In this document: positions 10,852 through 18,016 of the stretch, piece by piece
How the letters are laid out: each line of letters starts with the position of its first letter
How positions within the stretch are numbered: position 1 is the stretch's first letter
From: Gramella jeungdoensis
Lineage (GTDB): Bacteria > Bacteroidota > Bacteroidia > Flavobacteriales > Flavobacteriaceae
NCBI RefSeq assembly: GCF_023805255.1
Contig: NZ_JAMSCK010000004.1
Span: 1-64,000 of the forward strand
DNA length: 64,000 nt
Direction: 5' to 3'
The notes under the pieces: model-generated
What the model was told of the DNA's origin: nothing
What the model saw: only the letters and a program-made list of their open reading frames with translations
The model's database searches: none
Position numbers and translations under genes: made by a program

Positions 10852-11753
10852 TGATAAAGCAAAAAACCTACGCAGCAATAGATATCGGTTCTAACGCCGT
10901 AAGACTTTTAGTTTCTACCATTACCGAAAAGGAAGGGATGGAGACCGATTTCAGAAAGACCTCCCTTGTAAGGGTTCCTATAAGGCTTGGTTCTGACGTG
11001 TTCCTTAAACAAAAAGTATCCGATAAAAATATCCAGAGGATGGTAGATACCATGCAGGCCTTCAATTTGTTGATGAAATCCCACGGGGTGGAGAAATATA
11101 AAGCTTGTGCAACTTCCGCCATGCGGGAAGCAAAGAATGGGGAAGAGGTTGGCAAACTTGTTAAAGAAAAAACAGGAGTTGATATAGAGATCATCGATGG
11201 AAGCCATGAGGCTGCCATAATCGCTGCTACCGATTTGCATGCGCTCATCCAGAACGATTGCAATTACCTTTATGTTGATGTAGGTGGAGGTAGTACTGAG
11301 TATACTTTATACAGTAATGGAAAGACTATTGCTTCCCGGTCGTTTAAAGTTGGTACCGTGAGAATGATGGAAGATCTTGTAGAGCACAGGACCTGGGAAG
11401 AAATGATGGAGTGGGTGAAAGAAACCACGAAAGATTATGATAATATAGATCTTATTGGATCTGGCGGGAATATTAATAACATTTTTAAGACCAGTGGTAA
11501 AAAGGAGGGAAAACCTCTTAGCCTGAAATATCTGAAGGATTATAATGAAAAGCTTAATTCTTACACTTACGAGGAAAGAATCACGGAACTCGGATTGAAG
11601 AACGACAGGGCCGATGTTATCATCCCGGCATCAAAGATCTATGTGAATTCAATGAAATGGGCAAGAGCCCATCGTATCTTCGTTCCTAAGATCGGTCTGG
11701 CCGATGGAATCATTAAATCACTGCATAATAAGTCGAAAAGGAAATCCTCTTAA
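10851..11753 (+). CDS. ppx: Ppx/GppA family exopolyphosphatase
   Basis: ASKHA-fold phosphatase of 300 residues, containing only the two-lobed N-terminal catalytic part of the family; the long C-terminal HD-like domain of Escherichia coli Ppx (over 500 residues) is absent, which is normal for the short form. Motifs: AAIDIGSNAVRLLV near the N-terminus (first phosphate loop), YVDVGGGSTEY near 140 (second), and IGSGGNINN near 202. It probably hydrolyses terminal phosphates of polyphosphate or pppGpp. The start overlaps the ppk1 stop by one base. The 3' end overlaps the convergent miaE by four bases, so no separate terminator is visible between them. Confidence 0.93.
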   Translation: MIKQKTYAAIDIGSNAVRLLVSTITEKEGMETDFRKTSLVRVPIRLGSDVFLKQKVSDKNIQRMVDTMQAFNLLMKSHGVEKYKACATSAMREAKNGEEVGKLVKEKTGVDIEIIDGSHEAAIIAATDLHALIQNDCNYLYVDVGGGSTEYTLYSNGKTIASRSFKVGTVRMMEDLVEHRTWEEMMEWVKETTKDYDNIDLIGSGGNINNIFKTSGKKEGKPLSLKYLKDYNEKLNSYTYEERITELGLKNDRADVIIPASKIYVNSMKWARAHRIFVPKIGLADGIIKSLHNKSKRKSS

Positions 11754-12331
11754 CCGTGAATGGTTTCCTTCTTGCCAAGCTCTTTCATCACTTCTGCTTC
11801 GTAATCCAGTAGTTCCTGCCATTTCTGATCTACCTCTTCACGATCGCCATATTTTCTGGCAAATTTCAGGAACATGGTATAATGGTTTGCCTCGCTAACC
11901 ATTAGATCACGGTAGAACTTGGCAAGTTCCTGGTCTTCCAGTTCTTCCGAAAGTAAACGGAAACGCTCGCAGCTCCTGGCTTCAATGAGTCCGGCAATAA
12001 GAAGTCTGTGAACCAGTTGTGTACCACGGCTGCCACCTTTAGGAAAGAACTCCCGGAGTTTTATTACATATTCATCTTTCCGGTCCCAACCCATGGTATA
12101 GCCTCTTTCCAGGATCTTTTCATGTACCATTTTAAAGTGCCCCATCTCTTCACGTGCAAGAGCCGTCATGGCAGTCACTAATTCCGAATATTCCGGGTAA
12201 GTGACTATTAATGAAATAGCGGTAGATGCCGCTTTTTGTTCGCAATAAGCATGATCTACCAGGATATCTTCGATATTTTTCTTTGCTATATCAGCCCAAC
12301 GGGGATCTGTTGGTAATTTGAGTCCTAACAT
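11750..12331 (-). CDS. miaE: tRNA-(ms2io6A)-hydroxylase
   Basis: Non-haem diiron monooxygenase that hydroxylates the isopentenyl group of ms2i6A at position 37 of certain tRNAs. The 193 residues form a ferritin-like four-helix bundle with the expected ligands: Glu31 in the CEQKAAS helix, EEMGH (61-65), Glu117 in IEARS, and EANH (147-150). Its start is only 2 bases after the dnaX stop on the same strand, so it should be read from the dnaX promoter. Its own 3' end overlaps the ppx end on the opposite strand. Partner enzymes MiaA and MiaB are not in this window. Confidence 0.94.
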   Translation of the reverse strand: MLGLKLPTDPRWADIAKKNIEDILVDHAYCEQKAASTAISLIVTYPEYSELVTAMTALAREEMGHFKMVHEKILERGYTMGWDRKDEYVIKLREFFPKGGSRGTQLVHRLLIAGLIEARSCERFRLLSEELEDQELAKFYRDLMVSEANHYTMFLKFARKYGDREEVDQKWQELLDYEAEVMKELGKKETIHG

Positions 12332-12333
12332 AA

Positions 12334-14235
12334 CTATACGTCTAAATCAAATGTTGCTCTTAATTTATCAATAAGAGGATTGGCCTCTTTCAGTTTCTCA
12401 TACTTTTCCTGAGGGGTAAAGGCATATTTTCTTGAAGTTGCCTCGTCTACTTTGACCTTAAGACTAAGATGCGTATTTCTAAGCTTTTTCTTAAGATAGC
12501 CCATCAGTTTATTCTCTTCCCGTTCCAGGTCCAGTTTCATGGTCTCGTTAGGAAAAGTAAGATGTATCTCTTTGCCTTTTAAAACCGGGGTTTGGGATTC
12601 AAGGATGGAAGCAAGGATCTTTTCCCCTTTCTTTTTGAGCTTTTCAGTGTAGTTCTTCCATTCAGCAACCATTTCTTCTTCATTGAAGCTCTCATCCATT
12701 ACTTTTTCAGCAGGCATGTTGGCCCTTTGTTTCTCTGCCATTTCCCTTTTCTTGCTGATACTCTTTAAAGAAAGACCCGAGACCTTTTCCCGTTTAATTT
12801 CCGGAAAACTATTATTTTCCGTTTTCTGAACAGGTTCTTCAGTCTTTTTTACTTCTGAAGGTTCAGGTTCTGCTGGAATGGATGGAGTTTCTTCTGAAAT
12901 AGAATTACTTTCATTAGAAGCAGATTCTATCCTATTATCAGTTGTGGCATAATCATCTGTCGGAGCCGGACTTTCTTCAGAATAGTAGGTTTCTTCCTCT
13001 TCTTTGGCACAGGTTTCTGTGGCGACAGTATTTTCAGGAAGCTCGACCTCTTCTGAAGGGGAAGAAGTGTCATGTTCATTTTCCCTGACGATCTCTTTCT
13101 TTTCAGAAGGAATGCTTACTGCTTCCTTTTCAAAATTTGAAGCGGGGATTATCTTTGGTTCAGGCTTTTTTTTTTCGGAACCGTAGCCTATAGAAGCCAG
13201 CTGCATAAGGCATAGCTCTACCAAAAGTCGCTGGTTATGACTCGTTTTGTATTTAAGATCACAGGAGTTCGCGAGATCTATTGCTTCAAGCAAAAACTGA
13301 TGTGAGGTTTTTTGAGCCTGTTCAAAATATTTCGCCTTGGTCTGCTCCCCAACTTCCAGAAGATTTATGGTTTTCTGATCCTTACAAACCAGAAGGTCTC
13401 TGAAGTGTGACGCAAGACCTGCGATAAAATGATGTCCATCAAATCCACTCGAAAGTATATCATTGAATTTTACAAGCAGTTGAGGAATATTATTATCCAG
13501 AATAAGATCGGTCACCTGCATATAGGTGTCATAATCCAGAACATTCAGATTTTCGGTAACTGCCTGCCTGGTGAGGTCGTTACCACTGAAACTCACAACG
13601 CGATCGTAAATTGAAAGAGCATCCCTCATGGCGCCATCGGCCTTTTGGGCGATTATATGCAGTGCATCATCTTCAGCATTTACTCCTTCCTGTTCTGCGA
13701 TATAAGACAGATAATTCTTTGCATCGGTTACTGTGATCCTTTTAAAATCAAAGATCTGGCAGCGGGAAAGAATGGTAGGTATGATCTTGTGCTTTTCGGT
13801 GGTAGCAAGAATAAAGATCGCATGTTTTGGCGGTTCTTCCAATGTCTTCAGAAAAGCATTGAAGGCCGACTGAGATAACATGTGCACCTCATCAATGATA
13901 TAAACCTTATAATTTCCCACCTGGGGCGGAATACGAACCTGGTCTATAAGATTACGGATGTCATCTACCGAGTTGTTGGATGCGGCATCCAGTTCAAATA
14001 TATTGAACGCAAAATCCTCATCAGGATCCTGGGTTTCTTTTTGATTGATCATTTTAGCAAGTATACGGGCACAGGTAGTTTTACCCACTCCACGAGGCCC
14101 GGTAAACAATAAGGCCTGGGCAAGATGGTTGTTGTTAATGGCATTTGCCAGGGTATTGGTAATGGCCTGCTGGCCTACCACATCCCTGAAGGTCTGTGGC
14201 CTGTATTTTCTTGCTGATACTACAAAATGCTCCAT
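12334..14235 (-). CDS. dnaX: DNA polymerase III subunit gamma/tau
   Basis: Clamp-loader ATPase of the replicative polymerase, 633 residues. Start chosen at 14235 (MEHFVVSARKYRPQTF); a longer reading from 14268 would add an atypical hydrophobic leader and would begin upstream of a good -7 box. Walker A GPRGVGKTT is at 46-54, Walker B DEVHM at 115-119, and the SRC arginine finger at 157-159. The usual four-cysteine zinc module after Walker A is not present; the region reads MINQKETQDPDED instead. Domain III ends near 350 and is followed by a long acidic Ser/Thr/Pro/Glu-rich linker and a basic C-terminal region that would bind polymerase alpha. An A10 run at codons 354-357 marks a candidate frameshift site (see the separate entry). 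Confidence 0.96.
   Translation of the reverse strand: MEHFVVSARKYRPQTFRDVVGQQAITNTLANAINNNHLAQALLFTGPRGVGKTTCARILAKMINQKETQDPDEDFAFNIFELDAASNNSVDDIRNLIDQVRIPPQVGNYKVYIIDEVHMLSQSAFNAFLKTLEEPPKHAIFILATTEKHKIIPTILSRCQIFDFKRITVTDAKNYLSYIAEQEGVNAEDDALHIIAQKADGAMRDALSIYDRVVSFSGNDLTRQAVTENLNVLDYDTYMQVTDLILDNNIPQLLVKFNDILSSGFDGHHFIAGLASHFRDLLVCKDQKTINLLEVGEQTKAKYFEQAQKTSHQFLLEAIDLANSCDLKYKTSHNQRLLVELCLMQLASIGYGSEKKKPEPKIIPASNFEKEAVSIPSEKKEIVRENEHDTSSPSEEVELPENTVATETCAKEEEETYYSEESPAPTDDYATTDNRIESASNESNSISEETPSIPAEPEPSEVKKTEEPVQKTENNSFPEIKREKVSGLSLKSISKKREMAEKQRANMPAEKVMDESFNEEEMVAEWKNYTEKLKKKGEKILASILESQTPVLKGKEIHLTFPNETMKLDLEREENKLMGYLKKKLRNTHLSLKVKVDEATSRKYAFTPQEKYEKLKEANPLIDKLRATFDLDV
13157..13188 (-). 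other. Candidate dnaX recoding site (A10 slippery run with -1 stop)
   Basis: On the coding strand the codons read GAA AAA AAA AAG CCT GAA CC, giving an uninterrupted A10 (13175-13166) and, in frame, the heptamer A AAA AAG used for the -1 frameshift in Escherichia coli dnaX. A -1 shift reads GCC and then TGA, ending the protein at about 358 residues, just after domain III. The run is flanked by complementary arms: GGTTC (13182-13178) with GAACC (13161-13157), and GGCT (13188-13185) with AGCC (13166-13163), which could form a small pseudoknot. Ribosomal frameshifting or transcriptional slippage (as in Thermus) could both yield a gamma-like short form. No expression data are available here. Confidence 0.6.
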
Positions 14236-14252
14236 CAAAAAGTATTGAACTA

Positions 14253-14260
14253 CAAATATA
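14253..14260 (-). promoter_or_regulatory. -7 promoter box for dnaX-miaE
   Basis: Minus-strand TATATTTG, an exact match to the Bacteroidota -7 consensus TAnnTTTG. It lies 17 bases upstream of the ATG at 14235, which would give a very short leader and rules against the longer start at 14268. I see no clear -33 TTTG at the right spacing. Confidence 0.5.
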
Positions 14261-14337
14261 AAAATCACAAACCTAAAGTCCAGTCCAGCCAGCCTTATTT
14301 ATGAACAAATAGCAGAAGAAATCAACATAAATTCCAT

Positions 14338-14345
14338 TACATTTG
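14338..14345 (+). promoter_or_regulatory. -7 promoter box for rnpB
   Basis: Plus-strand TACATTTG matches TAnnTTTG exactly and ends 4 bases before the first base of the P1 helix of RNase P RNA, the expected distance to a transcription start. No good -33 box is visible. Confidence 0.6.
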
Positions 14346-14349
14346 TGCC

Positions 14350-14678
14350 AAGCAGGCCGCCTTATCGCTCCGACATTCACCGATAGCTATCGGTATCGGG
14401 GAGGAAAGTCCGGACACCATAGGGTAGCATAGTGGGTAACGCCCACCGGTCGTGAGATCAGGACCAGTGCAACAGAAAGAATGTACAGGTTATGCTGTAG
14501 TGAAATCAGGTAAACTCTATGCGGTGCAATGCCATGTATACCGGCATTTAAGGGTTACCCGTCCGTTGCCGGAGGGTAGGCAGCTAAAGATTAATGGTAA
14601 CGTTGATCTCAGATAAATGATAAGGACCCCGATCAGTTATCGGGATACAGAATCCGGCTTACAGGCCTGCTTTTTTTT
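14350..14678 (+). ncRNA. rnpB: RNase P RNA (bacterial type A)
   Basis: Catalytic RNA that trims the 5' leader of pre-tRNAs. The near-invariant GAGGAAAGTCCGGACACC sits at 14401-14418 and the partner ACAGAATCCGGCTTACAGG at 14647-14665. The P1 helix is formed by AAGCAGGCC (14350-14358) and GGCCTGCTT (14664-14672), which fixes both ends; eight Ts follow, so P1 plus the T-run can also act as terminator. Internal stems visible include CCGATAGCTATCGG (14379-14392) and CCCGAT/ATCGGG around 14628-14644. The last 20 bases overlap, in antisense, the 3' end of the GH16 gene. Length (about 329 bases) is normal for the type A form. Confidence 0.96.
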
Positions 14679-15507
14679 CTTCCTGTTCGATTTTTTTATA
14701 AACCCTAATGTAGTCTATTAGGAACTTTTGGGGAAAGATTTGTGGATCAACTTCTCCTGCCCAGCTTCCCCCTAATGCAAGATTCAAAATGAGATAGAAT
14801 GGTTTTCTAAATGGATTGTTTTCTCTTCCGGCTTCATCTATACTGAAACTGTGATAAACAGAATTATCAATAAGGAATTCGATCTTTTCAGGTGTCCAGT
14901 TTAGCGAATAAACATGATAGTTCTCTGAAGGTTCTTCCAGACTTTTATTTTTAGTTACGGACCTAATACCATTTTCATTATCCCATGGAAAATGTATCGT
15001 AGAATGTACTTTGTCTGGTTCCTTTCCCACATGTTCCATGATATCTATCTCACCCGCTTTGGGATATTCGATATCATCAAAATTAGCTCCAAGCATCCAT
15101 ATAGCCGGCCATAGACCTCTTCCGGAAGGGAGCTTTGCACGTACTTCTACACGGCCATACCTAAATTCAAATTTGTCTTTGGTGTTGATACTTCCGGAGG
15201 TATATTCAGCAAAAGGAGTATTAATTCTGTAATTCTGAATAGACGGATCAAAGCGCTTGTTTTTATAAACTTCTTTTCGTGCAATGATTTCCAGATTCCC
15301 ATTCCTTATACGGACGTTCTTTTTCCTGGGGGTATATATTTGTTCTTCGAGGTTTCTTATAAATCCGCTTTCATAATTCCATTTTTCAGGATCTGGTTTA
15401 CCGGAAACATCAAAATTATCAGCCCAAACAAGTTTATAATACTGGGAATTCATGGGGGTATTTATGAAAAGTATTGCAATTAAGGAAGTGAAAAAGTACC
15501 TATGCAA
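14659..15507 (-). CDS. Secreted GH16 family beta-glucanase
   Basis: Glycoside hydrolase family 16 protein of 282 residues with a signal peptide (1-21). The retaining catalytic motif EIDIME is complete: Glu153 nucleophile, Asp155, Glu158 acid/base. Supporting family segments are KFEFRYGRVEVRAKLP (112-127), GLWPAIWMLG (131-140) and PFYLILNLALGG (236-247). Members cut laminarin-type beta-1,3-glucans, agar, carrageenan or mixed-linkage glucans; the EIDIMEHVG context favours laminarinase-like activity, but substrate cannot be settled from sequence alone. It is last in a tight operon, 3 bases after the small upstream gene, and is not in an obvious polysaccharide utilisation locus. Its final codons (AGL, stop) are the reverse complement of the rnpB P1 strand, so its end is constrained by rnpB. 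Confidence 0.92.
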   Translation of the reverse strand: MHRYFFTSLIAILFINTPMNSQYYKLVWADNFDVSGKPDPEKWNYESGFIRNLEEQIYTPRKKNVRIRNGNLEIIARKEVYKNKRFDPSIQNYRINTPFAEYTSGSINTKDKFEFRYGRVEVRAKLPSGRGLWPAIWMLGANFDDIEYPKAGEIDIMEHVGKEPDKVHSTIHFPWDNENGIRSVTKNKSLEEPSENYHVYSLNWTPEKIEFLIDNSVYHSFSIDEAGRENNPFRKPFYLILNLALGGSWAGEVDPQIFPQKFLIDYIRVYKKIEQEEKKAGL

Positions 15508-15510
15508 GAC

Positions 15511-15891
15511 CTATTTTTTTGTTAAACTGTTTGCCCAGGCTTTGGCTTCATCCATTCCCTGGAAGAGTTCTACAGGGACCTGAGAAAAATGTCTTTCAAA
15601 ATTAGCTGTCTTAAGGGCATCAGGATTGGAACTGGTCACGGCAATCCCTTCCAGGTTTTCTATCTTGAAAAGGTTTAAATAGATCAATGGGTTTACGTTA
15701 TAGCTGAATTTCCTGTTAGAAATATATACAAAAGCCTCGTCGCCATAATGTTCTTTGCAAGTGTCGATCAACTCATCAACCTGTTCCTCCTCTAAAATGG
15801 TTCCTTCTTTCACAGTAGAGATCACATAGTTCTGGTAAAATTCCAAATATGTAAAATCCAGATTTAAAGTTCTGGTAGCATTCCTCGTCAT
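15511..15891 (-). CDS. Small conserved protein, possibly SpoIIAA/STAS-like fold
   Basis: A 126-residue soluble protein with no signal peptide or membrane segment. The alternating pattern (TLNLDFTYLEFYQNYVISTV, then a helix ILEEEQVDELIDTCKEHYG, then EAFVYISNRKF and a late strand GIAVTSSN) recalls the SpoIIAA/STAS-like fold seen in flavobacterial hypothetical proteins, but no catalytic motif is visible. It sits 12 bases after rsmD and 3 bases before the GH16 gene on the same strand. Function unknown; fold assignment is tentative. Confidence 0.8.
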   Translation of the reverse strand: MTRNATRTLNLDFTYLEFYQNYVISTVKEGTILEEEQVDELIDTCKEHYGDEAFVYISNRKFSYNVNPLIYLNLFKIENLEGIAVTSSNPDALKTANFERHFSQVPVELFQGMDEAKAWANSLTKK

Positions 15892-15903
15892 AGCTATACT
15901 TTT

Positions 15904-16437
15904 TTATTCGAAAAAACTAAAAACACTGCTGCCATATTTACGGCATTCCCTGAATCTTTCCAGGTCAGAAAGGTCAGTGTGTTTAGAGTGCTCAATAATG
16001 AGCATGCCTTCTTCTTCCAATATAGAATTTTGAAAGACAAGTTGGGCAATTTTGGCAAAATCTTCTTTTTCCAGGTTGTAAGGAGGATCGGCGAATACAA
16101 TATCTGCTTTTACCGGGGCCTTTTCGAGGTATTTGTAAACATCACTTTTAATGGTGATGATGGGAAATTCAAGCTCAGCCGAAGTCTTTTTTATGAACTT
16201 GACGCAATCGTAATTAGCATCTACAGCTGTAATATGTTCAGATCCACGTGCTGCAAACTCATAAGATATATTTCCAGTCCCCGCAAAAAGGTCTAATACC
16301 TTCAGATCGGCTATATGGTAATAGTTATTAAGAATATTGAATAATGCTTCCTTCGCCACATCGGTGGTTGGTCTTACGGGTAGTTTGGCCGGGGCGATCA
16401 ATCTTCGTCCTTTATGTTTTCCGGAAATTATTCGCAT
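15904..16437 (-). CDS. rsmD: 16S rRNA (guanine(966)-N(2))-methyltransferase
   Basis: SAM-dependent methyltransferase that modifies G966 of 16S rRNA in the 30S subunit. At 177 residues it is family-sized. Visible: MRIISGKHKGRRL at the start, VRPTTDVAKEALFNIL (21-36), SAM loop LDLFAGTGN (48-56), acidic AVDAN (71-75), and the catalytic DPPY (117-120) of amino-methylating enzymes. The ATG overlaps the stop region of the DUF3822 gene by one base. The DUF3822-rsmD pairing recurs in Bacteroidota, although what DUF3822 does for the methylase is not known. Confidence 0.96.
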   Translation of the reverse strand: MRIISGKHKGRRLIAPAKLPVRPTTDVAKEALFNILNNYYHIADLKVLDLFAGTGNISYEFAARGSEHITAVDANYDCVKFIKKTSAELEFPIITIKSDVYKYLEKAPVKADIVFADPPYNLEKEDFAKIAQLVFQNSILEEEGMLIIEHSKHTDLSDLERFRECRKYGSSVFSFFE

Positions 16438-17255
16438 TACAATGATTTTAGCAGAAGGTATTCTGAAAGCTCGTATTCTGGTATGTGGTCAGTCTCAAAG
16501 CTAAAAGAATGGAAAGGTCCAAGAAACGAAATATTCCTGATATAGTCCCACGCCATTTTATATTCTTCAGAATCTTTAGTGATATCTCCCAGTAATATCA
16601 GTTCAAAACTGTCAGGATCCAGCTTTAATTGTTCAGCAGTGAAAAGAAGATAATATAGAAAATCTTCTTTGGTTTCAAATTCAAAGCTGTTGGCAAATAG
16701 TAGCTTTCCATTTTCAATGATAACGAGTTCATATGAAGAAAGATGGGAGTGGAGATAGACCCTGGTTCCTTCACTATTATCCTGCAGTTCCAGCAGAGCT
16801 TCTATTAAAACGCTCAGGCTATGACGGTACTCGAACTCCCCATACTTGTCAAAGAAGTAATTTGTGATGTTTGTATAGGGGATATATACATTTACGATAC
16901 TATCCTTAATATTATCAAATGCTATAAAATCGGTCTTTAGGATCTTGGTATTGAATTTCAGATAATTTGAGGCATTATCTTCATCAAATAACTTTTCGGG
17001 CACCAGGCTGAAAAGTGAATTGGTGTACAGAAGAAAAACTTCATCTACCGGCTGGTTAAGGGCTTCTTCCTTTTCGTAGGTGAGTTCTATTTTAGAAAGT
17101 ACTTTTATTGGATCGAGCTGTTTTTCAAAGTCGATCTTCTTGAAATAGGTAATCCTGTTATCCTTTTGATCCAGGATGCAAAAAGAAAGTCCATTCAAGC
17201 TTACCTGAATGGACAGTTTCTTATTAAATTGTTTTTCTTTAGTCGTTGTCACCAT
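16437..17255 (-). CDS. DUF3822 family protein
   Basis: A 272-residue protein recognised by features shared in flavobacterial neighbours of rsmD: LSIQVSLNGLSFCILD near the start, the F-LVPEKLFD segment, YLKFNTKIL, and a run of alternating strands and helices resembling an actin-like (ASKHA) fold, with the closing SFETDHIPEYELSEYLLLK. No signal peptide. It overlaps the upstream gene by 17 bases and rsmD by 1 base, so it is translationally coupled on both sides. The biochemical role is unknown; PilM-like fold similarity is only an impression from the secondary-structure pattern. Confidence 0.8.
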   Translation of the reverse strand: MVTTTKEKQFNKKLSIQVSLNGLSFCILDQKDNRITYFKKIDFEKQLDPIKVLSKIELTYEKEEALNQPVDEVFLLYTNSLFSLVPEKLFDEDNASNYLKFNTKILKTDFIAFDNIKDSIVNVYIPYTNITNYFFDKYGEFEYRHSLSVLIEALLELQDNSEGTRVYLHSHLSSYELVIIENGKLLFANSFEFETKEDFLYYLLFTAEQLKLDPDSFELILLGDITKDSEEYKMAWDYIRNISFLGPFHSFSFETDHIPEYELSEYLLLKSL

Positions 17256-17892
17256 AAACTTTTGGCCAGTTACCGCTGGTATTGACCTCGGTCATAGATC
17301 CTACGCTGATATATCTACCGTTTACGTCGTCAACCGACTGGATCTCATTTTCCTGTAGTACGAGAGTTCTGTCCTGATCATGAAGAACTTTAGCTTTAGC
17401 TATCTTAGCTTCAAATACAGGGATGTCAGATTCTCCTTTTTTGATGGTGCCGGCTTCCAGGTCGAATTGAGTATCCACACCTTCAATCGGTACGTTCATC
17501 ATATTTTGATATCTCTCAGCATTTCCTTTGAAAAGAGAGTCTTTTACTGAAACAAATCCTAAAGTATCTACTACAACACTTTCTATGTACTGGTCTACAC
17601 CATAAGTCTTTTTGTATTCTTCATCAAGATATGTAGTGTCACGACGTTGTGTAATAGCAAATTCAGCAGTATCAAGGAATTTAACCAGGCTATCCCAGTC
17701 ACCTTGAAATCTACCGATCACTTCTTTATGAGCTAATTCGGCTGCTCTGATATCCTTAAGGTTCTCTATAACTTTAGCGTATCTCTTCTCTTTAATCTTA
17801 TTGAACTGAATTGGTTCGTAAACCGCATTGAAGGTAAGATAAGCCAGGAAGATAATTACCGCCCAAAGAAGTATCTGTATTACAAATCTCAT
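17239..17892 (-). CDS. Conserved membrane-anchored protein of unknown function
   Basis: A 217-residue protein with one N-terminal membrane helix (about 5-24), then a helical linker (IKEKRYAKVIENLKDIRAAE) and a mostly beta periplasmic or cytoplasmic domain ending in NTSGNWPKVYGDND. The helix followed by KDIRAAELAHKE resembles pilin-like or T2SS-type anchors, but no prepilin peptidase site is visible. It heads the operon leading into DUF3822, rsmD, the small protein and GH16, and is preceded by a good -7 box (17937-17944). Function unknown; the conserved linkage with DUF3822 suggests the two act together. Confidence 0.8.
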   Translation of the reverse strand: MRFVIQILLWAVIIFLAYLTFNAVYEPIQFNKIKEKRYAKVIENLKDIRAAELAHKEVIGRFQGDWDSLVKFLDTAEFAITQRRDTTYLDEEYKKTYGVDQYIESVVVDTLGFVSVKDSLFKGNAERYQNMMNVPIEGVDTQFDLEAGTIKKGESDIPVFEAKIAKAKVLHDQDRTLVLQENEIQSVDDVNGRYISVGSMTEVNTSGNWPKVYGDND

Positions 17893-17936
17893 GTTTTTAA
17901 GTTTATGTTTTAATTTGAAGGTTATAGGTTACCCGA

Positions 17937-17944
17937 CAAATCTA
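17937..17944 (-). promoter_or_regulatory. -7 promoter box for the DUF3822-rsmD-GH16 operon
   Basis: Minus-strand TAGATTTG, exact TAnnTTTG match, 44 bases upstream of the first start codon. It lies back to back with the helicase promoter in a 124-base divergent intergenic region. Confidence 0.5.
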
Positions 17945-17967
17945 CAACTTTTTTTTATTCGGAAAAG

Positions 17968-17998
17968 TTTCTGTCCTAAAAATCCATTCTTATCTTTG
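17968..17998 (+). promoter_or_regulatory. Promoter for the RecD2-like helicase
   Basis: TATCTTTG (17991-17998) matches TAnnTTTG exactly, with a near -33 element TTTC 19 bases upstream. It ends 18 bases before the ATG at 18017 and therefore decides the start: the longer reading beginning at 17891 would start upstream of the promoter. Confidence 0.6.
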
Positions 17999-18016
17999 AG
18001 ATTTTATGCGCTTTCT

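Noticed and set aside
14379-14392. Palindrome CCGATAGCTATCGG as an operator
   Set aside because: It falls inside RNase P RNA and is better explained as one of its stems.
17891-18016. N-terminal extension of the RecD2-like helicase
   Set aside because: A strong promoter lies at 17968-17998 inside the extension, and similarity to the family begins at the ATG at 18017.
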